Shown here: positions 8,342 through 16,009 of the stretch, piece after piece
Layout of the letters: each line of letters starts with the position of its first letter
Numbering within the stretch: the stretch's first letter is position 1
DNA from: Sinomonas gamaensis
GTDB lineage: Bacteria > Actinomycetota > Actinomycetes > Actinomycetales > Micrococcaceae
Reading direction: 5' to 3'
Assembly: GCF_005876955.1 (NCBI RefSeq)
Contig: NZ_SSCL01000001.1
Span: 310,001-374,000 of the forward strand
Length of the DNA: 64,000 nucleotides
Made by a program: the position numbers and the translations under genes
Notes under the pieces: generated by a model
What the model was told of the DNA's origin: nothing
The model's input: only the letters and a program-made list of their open reading frames with translations
Database searches by the model: none

Positions 8342-9118
8342 CACGGTCATGGCAACTGTGGTTCTACGATCGAGGATGCCCTCTCGACGTACCAGTGGAA
8401 CAACTCTCTCGCTGACGCCGCATGGAGCCGGCGACGTGGGCCAGCTAAGTCTGAGGTGTTCTCACTGCTGGAGCGCTTGCCTTCTCGTTTCCGGCGGTAC
8501 TCTAGGCAAGTGGGCGCCTCGAGGCCGTCGATCGGAAGGAGCATCGGCAGGTTGAGCGTCGGCACGCCGGGGCGGACATTGCCTGGTTCGAATCGACGAG
8601 CGTGGCCGTTGTCCCTAATGCTTGGAGACGCGGTCATCTACGCGACGCGAACCACACGGAGGAGGGTTGGGCGCCCATCGCAAGGGATTGGGTCGCTGCC
8701 CCGCAGCTGGTCCCATCAGGCATGAATGTGCGCCTCAAGCTGCGAGATCGCTGGGGTGCCATGGGCTTCAAGCCGGCAATCGAGGCGGCATTTCGTGATG
8801 TGGTCGGCCTGTGGGGTAGCGTCCGGCAGAGTGGTGTACGGCTCCCGATGAGCGTGTCGTCGTAGACGGGGACGTGCGATATCACTCGTGCAATATTTCC
8901 GGCTTGCCTCGTGGTCCGATGCTTGCACCAAGCCGCCCCTACGATTGGACGTCCCTGCCGATCCTTTCCATCGGTTGGCACGCGTCCGGAGGCTCCACCC
9001 CTCGCGGGCGCCTTCTGCTTCTAAAAGCCACCAGCAAGTTCCCTCTGGCGGGGCACAGATGCCACGGGTTTGAGCCGGTCGTCCTCCCTCCCATTAGCTA
9101 TGCGAATGCGTCGACCTC
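8342..9118. other. Gene-poor stretch at the right end of the island
   Basis: No intact gene with a ribosome site is visible in these 777 bases. Right after the small gene the same frame stays open and reads like protein for about 30 codons. A second frame, open from 8506 to 8865, also reads like protein. The remainder, to about 9118, shows only short overlapping frames with no domain I recognise. This is what decayed DNA at an island edge would look like. Confidence 0.45.
8506..8865 (+). pseudogene. Possible remnant of an unknown gene
   Basis: The frame between stops at 8503 and 8863 has protein-like composition (for example 'DIAWFESTSVAVVPNAWRRG' and 'PAIEAAFRDVVGLWGSV'). It lacks a credible start: the first GTG is at 8602 and has no ribosome site. 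I recognise no family. It is best read as the 3' part of a broken gene, with chance as the alternative. Confidence 0.22.
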
Positions 9119-9220
9119 GGTGTCGCCTGGACCTTGGCTGACTTGGCAGGCCTGCCACGCCCGGGTGAGGACGAGATCGGCCAGGCCCTCCTTCTGCGGG
9201 CTACGGAGTCCCGGTCATGA
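9119..9220 (+). pseudogene. yifB: C-terminal fragment of YifB/ComM-type Mg-chelatase-like AAA ATPase
   Basis: Only ~33 codons remain: 'GVAWTLADLAGLPRPG' followed by 'EDEIGQALLLRATESRS' and TGA at 9218-9220. Families of this type end in '(R)VAWTLADLAG..RPG..E(I/V)..AL.LR', so the match is specific. The usual residues before it (of the type 'RGYDRVLR') are absent, and upstream sequence in this frame is unrelated. The border between foreign and core DNA therefore lies near 9115-9120. In related genomes yifB precedes dprA, as here. ComM-type proteins are helicases that help integrate DNA during transformation; this copy cannot work unless the rest lies elsewhere. Confidence 0.75.
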
Positions 9221-9276
9221 CAGGTGGGATGCGGTTCAGGGGAGTAGGTCTGGGTCTTCCGACGGGAGGGGAAAGC

Positions 9277-10455
9277 ATGGACGAGGTGAGGAGGGCGCGG
9301 GCAGCTCTGACAAGACTAGTCGAACCCGGTGATTCGACAGGGGCAGCTCTTGTCGGAGCACTGGGACCGGTTGAGGCGCTGTCGGTCGCTTCGGGACGTT
9401 TGCCGATCGATCCCACCATCGAGACACGAGTAGGAAGCCTCGCGCTCGGAACTGGAGCCAACCGATGGGAGGGCCTTGCGGGGGCGCTCGGGCGATGGAA
9501 GGCCCGCGTCCCCGACCTCGCCCCGGATCGTGACCTTGAGACCATCGCGAGGTTCGGTGGCCGGTTCATCATCCCCGAGGACCCGGAGTGGCCGGATGGA
9601 TTCGAGGACCTCGGCGCGCGCGCTCCGATCGGCCTCTGGGTGAGGGGCGAAGAGCGGTTGCCCTCCCACACAGCCTCGGCGGCGATTGTCGGGTCCAGAG
9701 ACGCGACGAACTATGGATTGAGCGTCGCGGGGGAGATGGCCCGAGGGCTCGTGGACCGTGGACTCACGATAGTGAGCGGAGGTGCCTACGGCATCGATGC
9801 TCAGGCGCACCGAGCCGCGCTGTCCTCCGAGGGGCCCGCTCTTCCCACTGTTGCAGTGATGGCTGGGGGTCTGGATCGCTACTACCCCTCGGGGAACGAG
9901 GAGCTCTTACGGGCCGTCGCGCACCGCGGGCTGCTCGTGTCAGAGCTCCCTCCGGGTGCGTCGCCGACCAAACATCGTTTTCTCCGGAGGAACAGGCTCA
10001 TTGCGGCATTGGCAGGTGCCACGGTGGTCGTAGAGGCCCATTGGAGATCGGGGGCTCGCAGCACCGCTCATCACGCCGCCGACCTCGGACGAATCGTGGG
10101 AGCCGTGCCCGGGTCCGTATACAGCGGAAGCTCCGCAGGCTGTCATCGACTCCTGATGGACGGAGCGGCTGTGTGCGTCACTGACGTGAGGGACGTCTAC
10201 GAGCTGCTGGCCCCTGTGGGCGAAGGCCTCGAGAGCCAGCGAGAAGGTCACTCGGCGCCGCACGACGGCCTCACGGTAGAGGACCTCCTGCTTCTCGACG
10301 CTCTGCCGTTGAAGACCGGAACCACCGTGGACAGTCTGGCTCGGGTCGCTGGCCTGAGCGGTCCCCAAGTGCGCGCCGGCCTCGGGCGCCTTCAGCTCTT
10401 GGGCCTCTCTCAGGCTGTTCCCGGGGGATGGAGGAGGAGCGATAAGAGATCGTGA
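9277..10455 (+). CDS. dprA: DNA processing protein DprA/Smf
   Basis: DprA binds incoming single-stranded DNA and loads RecA during natural transformation. The 392-residue product shows the Rossmann-like DprA core: 'AIVGSRDATNYG', 'IVSGGAYGIDAQAHRAAL', 'TVAVMAGGLDRYYP', 'RFLRRNRLIAALAGATVVVE' and 'GARSTAHHAADLGR'. A C-terminal winged-helix-like part ('LDALPLKTGTTVDSLARVAG') follows. The start is the ATG at 9277, preceded by GGGAGGGG with 5-base spacing; ATGs at 9217 and 9229 lie in the same frame without that site. It follows the yifB remnant and is 25 bases ahead of xerC, probably as one transcript. Confidence 0.92.
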   Translation: MDEVRRARAALTRLVEPGDSTGAALVGALGPVEALSVASGRLPIDPTIETRVGSLALGTGANRWEGLAGALGRWKARVPDLAPDRDLETIARFGGRFIIPEDPEWPDGFEDLGARAPIGLWVRGEERLPSHTASAAIVGSRDATNYGLSVAGEMARGLVDRGLTIVSGGAYGIDAQAHRAALSSEGPALPTVAVMAGGLDRYYPSGNEELLRAVAHRGLLVSELPPGASPTKHRFLRRNRLIAALAGATVVVEAHWRSGARSTAHHAADLGRIVGAVPGSVYSGSSAGCHRLLMDGAAVCVTDVRDVYELLAPVGEGLESQREGHSAPHDGLTVEDLLLLDALPLKTGTTVDSLARVAGLSGPQVRAGLGRLQLLGLSQAVPGGWRRSDKRS

Positions 10456-10480
10456 TGCGGGAAAGCGAGAGTGTCGCGTT

Positions 10481-11452
10481 GTGGCATCCGTCCCGAACGT
10501 CCACAGTGGGGATGTGGACGAACGGACTCCTCGCGGCCAGCGCCTGCCCGAAGGTCTGCGCGACCCCCTTGAGGGGTTCTTGCGGTACCTCGCGCTCGGC
10601 AGGGGGCGCTCAGTGCACACCATCAGGGCGTACGAGGGCGATCTCCTCTCGATGCTGCAGGCGGTCGCGTCAGAGGGCGCAGACACCCTCGCGGACATCG
10701 ATCTCGCCGCTCTGCGCCGTTGGCTGGGTTCTCAGAGCGAGGGCGGCCGGGCTCGATCCACGCTCGCTCGCCGCTCCGCGGCCGTTCGGTCCTTCATGGG
10801 ATGGGCCGTGCGAGAGGGGAAGCTGGAGGTCGACCCTTCGCTGAGGCTCGCGTCTCCCAAACAGCATAGGGACCTGCCCGATGTCCTCCACGAAGACCAG
10901 ACGAGACGCCTTCTCGAGAAATTGGCCGGGGACGCCGAAACTGGGGATCCAGTTGCTGTCCGCGACCTCGCTCTGGCCGAGATGCTCTACGCCACCGGGA
11001 TCCGTGTCTCGGAGCTGGTCGGGCTGGACGTCGACGACGTCGACCTCGGCTCGCGTACCGCCAGGGTCCTGGGCAAAGGGGACAAGGAACGAACGGTCCC
11101 CTTCGGTGTCCCGGCCGCCAACGCCATCGTGCGCTGGCTCGGAGCCCGCAGCGTGCTTGTGACCCAAGCCAGCGGCGCCGCTCTGTTCCTTGGACGCCGT
11201 GGGGGACGGCTCGGCCAGAGGCAGGCCAGAGAGGTGGTCGACGCAGCCCTGCGCGGATTGGGCGACACGGGTGCAAGGGGGCCTCACGCGCTACGCCATA
11301 CCGCCGCCACCCATCTCTTGGACGGCGGCGCTGACCTCCGCTCGGTTCAGGAGCTCCTGGGCCACTCGAGCCTCTCGACCACGCAGCTGTACACACACGT
11401 GTCGGTTGAGCGCTTGCGGTCGAGCTACATCCAGGCTCACCCCCGGGCGTGA
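10481..11452 (+). CDS. xerC: Tyrosine recombinase XerC
   Basis: XerC is one of the two recombinases that resolve chromosome dimers at dif. The 323-residue protein has an N-terminal SAM-like core-binding domain (~25-110: 'LEGFLRYLALGRGRSVHTI') and a catalytic domain with all six residues: R in 'TGIRVSELVGLD', K in 'LGKGDKERTVP', H-x-x-R in 'HALRHTAATHLLDGG', H in 'LLGHSSLSTTQ' and the tyrosine nucleophile in 'LYTHVS'. The GTG start at 10481 is the only reasonable start upstream of the core domain, and its ribosome site is weak. It follows dprA, as is common in actinobacteria, so it belongs to the core chromosome and not to the island. Confidence 0.92.
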   Translation: MASVPNVHSGDVDERTPRGQRLPEGLRDPLEGFLRYLALGRGRSVHTIRAYEGDLLSMLQAVASEGADTLADIDLAALRRWLGSQSEGGRARSTLARRSAAVRSFMGWAVREGKLEVDPSLRLASPKQHRDLPDVLHEDQTRRLLEKLAGDAETGDPVAVRDLALAEMLYATGIRVSELVGLDVDDVDLGSRTARVLGKGDKERTVPFGVPAANAIVRWLGARSVLVTQASGAALFLGRRGGRLGQRQAREVVDAALRGLGDTGARGPHALRHTAATHLLDGGADLRSVQELLGHSSLSTTQLYTHVSVERLRSSYIQAHPRA

Positions 11453-11606
11453 GACATGGCGTCACAGGCCGCGCCACGGTGGAGGTTGCTGGCGTATTCC
11501 GGATCCGTCCGGCAGAATGACCGTGACAACTGAATCCGCCACAGGTTCACGCACTCCAAGCTGACCGGTCGTAGGGGAAGACGTACCGACAGCGATGGAG
11601 GATGGA

Positions 11607-12110
11607 ATGTCTGCAGTGATGACCCGTGGTCTGCTGTTCGTGCACTCGGCACCGAGTGCTCTATGCCCGCACGTCGAGTGGGCAATTGGCTCCGTCGTTG
11701 AGAAGCGGACGGACCTTGAGTGGATCCCCCAGCCAGCAGCGCCGGGAATGTTCCGCTCCGAGCTGTCATGGGTGGGCGCACCCGGGACGGGCGCGCAGAT
11801 CGCTTCTGCCCTGCGTGGCTGGGCGCACCTCCGCTACGAAGTCACGGAGGAGCCTAGCCCCGGCGTCGACGGCGCTCGCTGGTCCCACACGCCCGAGCTG
11901 GGCATCTTCCACGCCACTACCGACGTGCACGGCAACATCATGGTCTCGGAAGACCGGATCAGGTACGCCTACGAGTCCGGCGCGGGCGACCCCTCCGCCG
12001 TCTTCCACGAGCTCTCGCTCGCGCTCGGCGAGGCCTGGGATGAGGAGCTGGAACCGTTCCGCCATGCTGCGGAGGGCGCTCCCGTCCGCTGGCTCCACCA
12101 GGTCGGCTGA
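11607..12110 (+). CDS. DUF3145 family protein
   Basis: This 167-residue protein belongs to DUF3145, a conserved actinobacterial family of unknown function. The N-terminal signature is 'MTRGLLFVHSAPSALCPHVE', followed by 'ASALRGWAHLRYEVTEEP' and an acidic C-terminal half ('FHELSLALGEAWDEELEPFR'). The start is the ATG at 11607, with GGAGGA just upstream; an ATG at 11595 is in the same frame. It converges on fabF, and the two share a strong hairpin terminator. The next genes are for fatty-acid synthesis, but nothing in the sequence proves a link. Confidence 0.85.
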   Translation: MSAVMTRGLLFVHSAPSALCPHVEWAIGSVVEKRTDLEWIPQPAAPGMFRSELSWVGAPGTGAQIASALRGWAHLRYEVTEEPSPGVDGARWSHTPELGIFHATTDVHGNIMVSEDRIRYAYESGAGDPSAVFHELSLALGEAWDEELEPFRHAAEGAPVRWLHQVG

Positions 12111-12155
12111 TCCGGCCCAGCGGTCATCCGTCGCACTCGAAACCATCGCAGACAA

Positions 12156-12188
12156 CTGTGGGGCCCGCCGAACAGGCGGGCCCCACAG
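12156..12188. terminator. Bidirectional terminator between the DUF3145 gene and fabF
   Basis: A perfect hairpin, CTGTGGGGCCCGCC with a GAACA loop and the matching arm, has 14-base arms. It lies between two converging genes and ends 12 bases from the fabF stop. No T-run is present on either side, which is common in high-GC actinobacteria. Confidence 0.8.
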
Positions 12189-12200
12189 GTCGTTGGTGGA

Positions 12201-13436
12201 TCAGTGGTTGCGGATCACGACGACCGCGTTGTGACCACCGAAGCCGAACGAATTGCTCAGCGCCACAATGTCGCCCTGAGGGAGATCGCGCGCAGTCGTG
12301 ACCACATCGAGCGGGATCTCGGGGTCCTGATGGTCCAGGTTGATGGTGGCCGGGGCCTTGCGCTCATGCACTGCGAGAACCGTCAGAACTGCCTCGACCG
12401 CTCCGGAGGCGCCCAGGAGGTGGCCCATCTGTGACTTGGTGGCCGAGACAGCCACGTTGTCCACGTGGCCGCCCAGCGCAGACTTGAGCGCGGTGTACTC
12501 CGGCTTGTCTCCAACGGGGGTCGACGTGGCATGTGCGTTCACGTGCACCACGTCTTCTGCCTGCACCCGCGCGTCGAAGAGCGCCGCCTTCAAGGCTCGT
12601 GTCGCCCCCAAGCCCTCGGGATCCGGGGCCGTGATGTGGTACGCATCCGCAGTGACTGAGGTTCCCGCGAGTTCCGCGTAGATCCTCGCGCCGCGCGCGA
12701 GCGCATGCTCCTCGGCTTCCAGAACCAGTGCTCCGGCGCCCTCACCCATGACGAAGCCGTCCCGATCGATGTCGTAGGGGCGCGAGGCGCGCTCGGGATC
12801 GTCGTTGCGCTTCGAGAGGGCCTGCATCGAGGAGAAGGCCGCGATCGGCATGGGGTGAATGGCTGCTTCAGCGCCACCCACCATGACCACGTCGGCCTTG
12901 CCGGAACGGATCAGTTCCTGCCCCACCGCCATCGCCTCAGTTCCCGAAGCGCAGGCCGAGACGGGCGTGTGGGCGCCAGCGCGCGCACCGAGATCGAGGC
13001 TCACGGCCGCGGCCACGCCGTTCGGCATGAGCATCGGGACGGTCATCGGCAGCACCCGGCGGGGGCCCTTCTCCTTGAGAGTGTCCCAGCCATTCAGGAG
13101 CGTCCAGACGCCTCCGATGCCTGTGGCGAAGGCGACGGCGAGACGGTCGTGGTCGATGTCCTCGATGCCGGAGTCCCTCCACGCCTCGCGCGCGGCGATA
13201 ACGCCGTACTGGGTCGAGGGGTCCATGCGCTTCATCTCCACGCGTCCCAGGACCTGATCGGCCGGGACCGCCAGCTTGGCGGCGATCTTCACGGGAAGGT
13301 CGTACTGCTCGACCCACTCGTCTGTGAGCTGATGGACACCCGAGACTCCCTTGACGGCGTTCTGCCAGAGGGTGGGCACATCTCCACCGATAGGTGTAGT
13401 GGCGCCTAGACCGGTGATGACAACTTTACGGGCCAT
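12201..13436 (-). CDS. fabF: 3-oxoacyl-[ACP] synthase II (KASII)
   Basis: FabF elongates acyl-ACP with malonyl-ACP in type II fatty-acid synthesis. The 411-residue product begins 'MARKVVITGLGATTPIGG'. The active site is complete: Cys in 'PVSACASGTEAM', His in 'VNAHATSTPVGD' and His in 'SQMGHLLGASGAVEA', with the C-terminal glycine-rich 'NSFGFGGHNA'. The start at 13436 is fixed by AAAGGG seven bases upstream and by homology to other KASII enzymes; the frame extends 20 codons further without support. It is the last gene of fabD-fabH-acpP-fabF and is separated from acpP by a strong hairpin. Confidence 0.95.
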   Translation of the reverse strand: MARKVVITGLGATTPIGGDVPTLWQNAVKGVSGVHQLTDEWVEQYDLPVKIAAKLAVPADQVLGRVEMKRMDPSTQYGVIAAREAWRDSGIEDIDHDRLAVAFATGIGGVWTLLNGWDTLKEKGPRRVLPMTVPMLMPNGVAAAVSLDLGARAGAHTPVSACASGTEAMAVGQELIRSGKADVVMVGGAEAAIHPMPIAAFSSMQALSKRNDDPERASRPYDIDRDGFVMGEGAGALVLEAEEHALARGARIYAELAGTSVTADAYHITAPDPEGLGATRALKAALFDARVQAEDVVHVNAHATSTPVGDKPEYTALKSALGGHVDNVAVSATKSQMGHLLGASGAVEAVLTVLAVHERKAPATINLDHQDPEIPLDVVTTARDLPQGDIVALSNSFGFGGHNAVVVIRNH

Positions 13437-13484
13437 GCTGCACCCTTTCGGGATCAGAGCCGGGGAGGCTGGCGGGAGGGAACA

Positions 13485-13514
13485 GACGGCCGGCACCGAA
13501 GGGTGCCGGCCGTC
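13485..13514 (-). terminator. Hairpin between acpP and fabF, likely partial terminator or mRNA stabiliser
   Basis: A perfect 13-base stem (GACGGCCGGCACC on the minus strand) closes a CTTC tetraloop. It begins 13 bases after the acpP stop and lies inside the operon, upstream of fabF. It lacks a T-run. It could lower fabF expression relative to acpP or protect the acpP message. Confidence 0.6.
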
Positions 13515-13526
13515 GCAAGGGGTTTA

Positions 13527-13772
13527 TCAGGCCTGGGCCTTGGCGATGAAGTCCACGGCGTCACCGACGGTCGAGAGGTTCTTGACCTCTTCGTCGGGGA
13601 TACGGACGCCGAACTTCTCCTCCGCGTTGACCACGATGGTCATCATCGAGATCGAGTCGATGTCGAGATCGTCGGTGAAGGACTTGTCCAGCTGGACAGC
13701 GTCGGGTGCGAGGCCCGTCTCCTCGTTGATGATCTCGGCCAGGCCGGCGAGGATCTCTTCGTTGCTAGCCAT
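13527..13772 (-). CDS. acpP: Acyl carrier protein
   Basis: ACP carries growing acyl chains on a 4'-phosphopantetheine arm. The 81-residue acidic protein has the attachment serine in 'DLDIDSISMM'; the common motif is DSL, here DSI. It is otherwise of normal length, with helices from 'EEILAGLAEIINEETG' to 'VGDAVDFIAKAQA'. The ATG at 13772 has AGGAG with 5-base spacing. It sits between fabH and fabF. Hairpins lie on both sides, the one ahead of fabF being the stronger, which fits the need for ACP in excess. Confidence 0.95.
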   Translation of the reverse strand: MASNEEILAGLAEIINEETGLAPDAVQLDKSFTDDLDIDSISMMTIVVNAEEKFGVRIPDEEVKNLSTVGDAVDFIAKAQA

Positions 13773-13817
13773 GTCGGCTCCTTTTCTCAATCGCCGGCTC
13801 TCGCCGGCTGGCTGGGC

Positions 13818-13835
13818 AAGCCGCTTGTGCGGCTT
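13818..13835 (-). other. Hairpin between fabH and acpP
   Basis: An inverted repeat, AAGCCGC-TTGT-GCGGCTT, lies in the 105-base gap between the fabH stop and the acpP start. A second short dyad (GCCGGC arms) follows at about 13790-13806. No T-run is seen, so processing or stability is more likely than termination. Confidence 0.4.
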
Positions 13836-13877
13836 TGCTTTCGGCGCGGCGGGCGGTGGTACCCGATGCGCTGGGAA

Positions 13878-14939
13878 CTAGGGGAGGGTGATGACCTGAG
13901 CGCCGAACACGAGCCCGGCACCGAAACCGATCTGGAGCGCGAGCTTGCCGCTCAGTTCGGGGTTCTCCTGCAGGAGCCGGTGCGCGGCGAGCGGGATCGA
14001 GGCCGCCGAAGTGTTGCCGGCATCCGCGATATCGCGGGCGACGACGACGCTCTCCGGCAGCTTGAGCTGCTTGACCATCTCGTCGATGATACGCATGTTG
14101 GCCTGATGCGGCACGAACGCGGCGAGGTCCTCCGGCTCGATTCCCGCGGCGTCGAGCGCGCGCTTGGCCACCTTGGCCATCTCCCAGACGGCCCACCGGA
14201 ACACGGACTGCCCGTCCTGCCGCAGGGTTGGCCAGATCTTGGCCTCGGTCCCGAGTACCGCTGCGGCGTTGCCGGCGCCATCCCGCTCGGCCTCTTCAGA
14301 GAGGTCGCGGACGTCGAGGAGCGAGTGGGTCATCCCGATGGTGTTCCACTTGCTGCCATCGGAGCCCCACACTGACGGGCCGATGCCGGGCGTCTCCGAA
14401 CGGCCGACCACTACTGCACCTGCTCCATCGCCCAGGAGGAACGAGATGCTCCGCTCCGAGTTGTCGATGAAGTCGCTGAGCTTCTCGACGCCGACGACGA
14501 GCACGTACTCGGCTGCGCCTGAGCGCACCAGGGCGTCCGCTTGGGCGACTCCGTAGCAGTAACCGGCGCATGCAGCGGAGATGTCGTAGGCGGGGGCAGG
14601 AGTTGCGCCGAGGCGATCGCACAGCAATGCTGCCGCGGAGGGGGTGGCGTACGGATGCGTCACCGTGGAGACAATGACTGCTCCCAGCTGGGAGGCCTCG
14701 ATGCCAGCCTTGGCAATCGCCTCCTGAGCGGCGCCCTCGGCCATGTCGATGAGGTCGACGTCTGCTGGTGCGCGATGGCGGGTGACGATACCCGTGCGCT
14801 GGCGGATCCACTCGTCGGACGAGTCGATCCACTGGCATACGTCGTCGTTCGTGACGTAGACCGATGGACGGTAGGCGCCGATGCCGAGGATCCGCGAGTG
14901 CTGGTGGACCGGGGCCTGGCGGAGCGTCGCGGTGCTCAT
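13878..14939 (-). CDS. fabH: 3-oxoacyl-[ACP] synthase III (KASIII)
   Basis: FabH starts fatty-acid synthesis by condensing an acyl-CoA with malonyl-ACP; in actinobacteria it commonly takes branched primers. The 353-residue protein has the complete Cys-His-Asn triad: Cys in 'DISAACAGYCYG', His in 'AFVPHQANMRI' and Asn in 'DAGNTSAASIPLA', and ends in 'GFGAGLVFGAQVI'. Its ATG overlaps the fabD stop codon (ATGA), which implies translational coupling. A central stretch ('DLSEEAERDGAGNAAAVLGT') is a loop rich in charged and small residues. Confidence 0.94.
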   Translation of the reverse strand: MSTATLRQAPVHQHSRILGIGAYRPSVYVTNDDVCQWIDSSDEWIRQRTGIVTRHRAPADVDLIDMAEGAAQEAIAKAGIEASQLGAVIVSTVTHPYATPSAAALLCDRLGATPAPAYDISAACAGYCYGVAQADALVRSGAAEYVLVVGVEKLSDFIDNSERSISFLLGDGAGAVVVGRSETPGIGPSVWGSDGSKWNTIGMTHSLLDVRDLSEEAERDGAGNAAAVLGTEAKIWPTLRQDGQSVFRWAVWEMAKVAKRALDAAGIEPEDLAAFVPHQANMRIIDEMVKQLKLPESVVVARDIADAGNTSAASIPLAAHRLLQENPELSGKLALQIGFGAGLVFGAQVITLP

Positions 14940-15889
14940 ACTGGCTCCTCTTCGGTGGAGGCGGCCTGTTCAGCATCTGCCGCGAAGAGCTCGAGCGCCG
15001 CCGAGAGGTCCGAGGGCGTCTTGACGGCAACCGTCTTCACCCCGGGCAGCCCGCGCTTGGCGAGCCCTGCAAGAGTGCCCGCGGGAGCGAGTTCGATGAG
15101 CCCGGTGACGTTGAGGGATTTGAGCGTCTCCATGCACAGGTCCCAGCGCACGGGGCGCGAGACCTGAGCCACGAGGCTGGTCACAGCGGCAGAGCCCGAA
15201 GCGACCTCGCGACCATCGTAGTTGGACAGCAGGGGGACGGTCGGGTCCTCGACGGACAGGCTCGGGCGCAGCTCCTCGAGCGCGGAGACCGCGGAGGCCA
15301 TGTGCTGGGTGTGGAAGGCACCGGCGACCTTGAGCGGAATGACGCGCGCCTTGGCCGGCGGATTGGCGGCGAGAGCTGCGAGCTGCTCGAGGGTTCCAGC
15401 GGCCACGATCTGCCCGCCGCCATTGACGTTGGCCGGAGTCGCACCGACTGCCTCGATGGCCCGCTGGACCTCTTCGGGGTCGCCTCCGAGGACGGCCGTC
15501 ATGCCCGTGGGGGTGACCGCCGCGGCTTTGGCCATCTCGCGGGCACGGAGGCCCACAAACTTCATCGCGTCGGCTTCGCTCAGCACACCGGCGAGGGCGG
15601 CTGCCGTGATTTCGCCCACCGAATGCCCGGCGAGGACCACAGGAAGGGTCGACAGTTCGACATCGAACAGGGTCTTGGCGGCCACAAGGCCCGCCGCGAC
15701 GATGAGGGGCTGGGCGACGGCCGTGTCCTTGATCGTCTCTTCGTCAGACGTGGTTCCGTGGGCCACGAGGTCGAGGCCCACGACCTCGCCGAGGGCTCCG
15801 AGATGCTCGGCGACGGACGGCAGCTCGAGCCATGAGGCAAGGAAGCCCGGCGTCTGGGAGCCCTGTCCAGGGCAGACAATTGCTAGCAC
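14936..15889 (-). CDS. fabD: Malonyl-CoA:ACP transacylase
   Basis: FabD loads malonate from malonyl-CoA onto ACP. The 317-residue protein opens with 'VLAIVCPGQGSQTPGF', has the nucleophile serine in 'VLAGHSVGEITAAALAG' (GHSxG) and the catalytic histidine in 'VAGAFHTQHM'. The GTG at 15889 is chosen because the family starts about two residues before the 'CPGQGSQ' motif; the ribosome site is only GGAAA. It is the first gene of the fab operon, and a dyad of TTGTAG half-sites lies 67 bases upstream. Confidence 0.93.
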   Translation of the reverse strand: MLAIVCPGQGSQTPGFLASWLELPSVAEHLGALGEVVGLDLVAHGTTSDEETIKDTAVAQPLIVAAGLVAAKTLFDVELSTLPVVLAGHSVGEITAAALAGVLSEADAMKFVGLRAREMAKAAAVTPTGMTAVLGGDPEEVQRAIEAVGATPANVNGGGQIVAAGTLEQLAALAANPPAKARVIPLKVAGAFHTQHMASAVSALEELRPSLSVEDPTVPLLSNYDGREVASGSAAVTSLVAQVSRPVRWDLCMETLKSLNVTGLIELAPAGTLAGLAKRGLPGVKTVAVKTPSDLSAALELFAADAEQAASTEEEPV

Positions 15890-15955
15890 GTTTCCAGCTT
15901 TCCAAAGGGCGAGCGGTTCCAGCGGTGCCCCCACGCACCAAGCTCCAGAACCCGG

Positions 15956-15974
15956 GTTGTAGGAAGTCTACAAC
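15956..15974. promoter_or_regulatory. Inverted repeat upstream of fabD, candidate FasR operator
   Basis: GTTGTAG-GAAGT-CTACAAC is a perfect dyad with 7-base arms. It lies between the regulator gene and fabD. A FasR-type gene next to the fab operon activates it in Streptomyces, so this is a reasonable binding site. The same TTGTAG half-site recurs upstream of the regulator gene. Confidence 0.5.
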
Positions 15975-16009
15975 GGGTAGGAGGAGTGGCCCTGTCAGGC
16001 GGGCCCAGT

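Noticed and set aside
10481..11452. xerC as the integrase of the island
   Set aside because: It follows dprA as in related core genomes, is of XerC length and type, and lies outside the island border.
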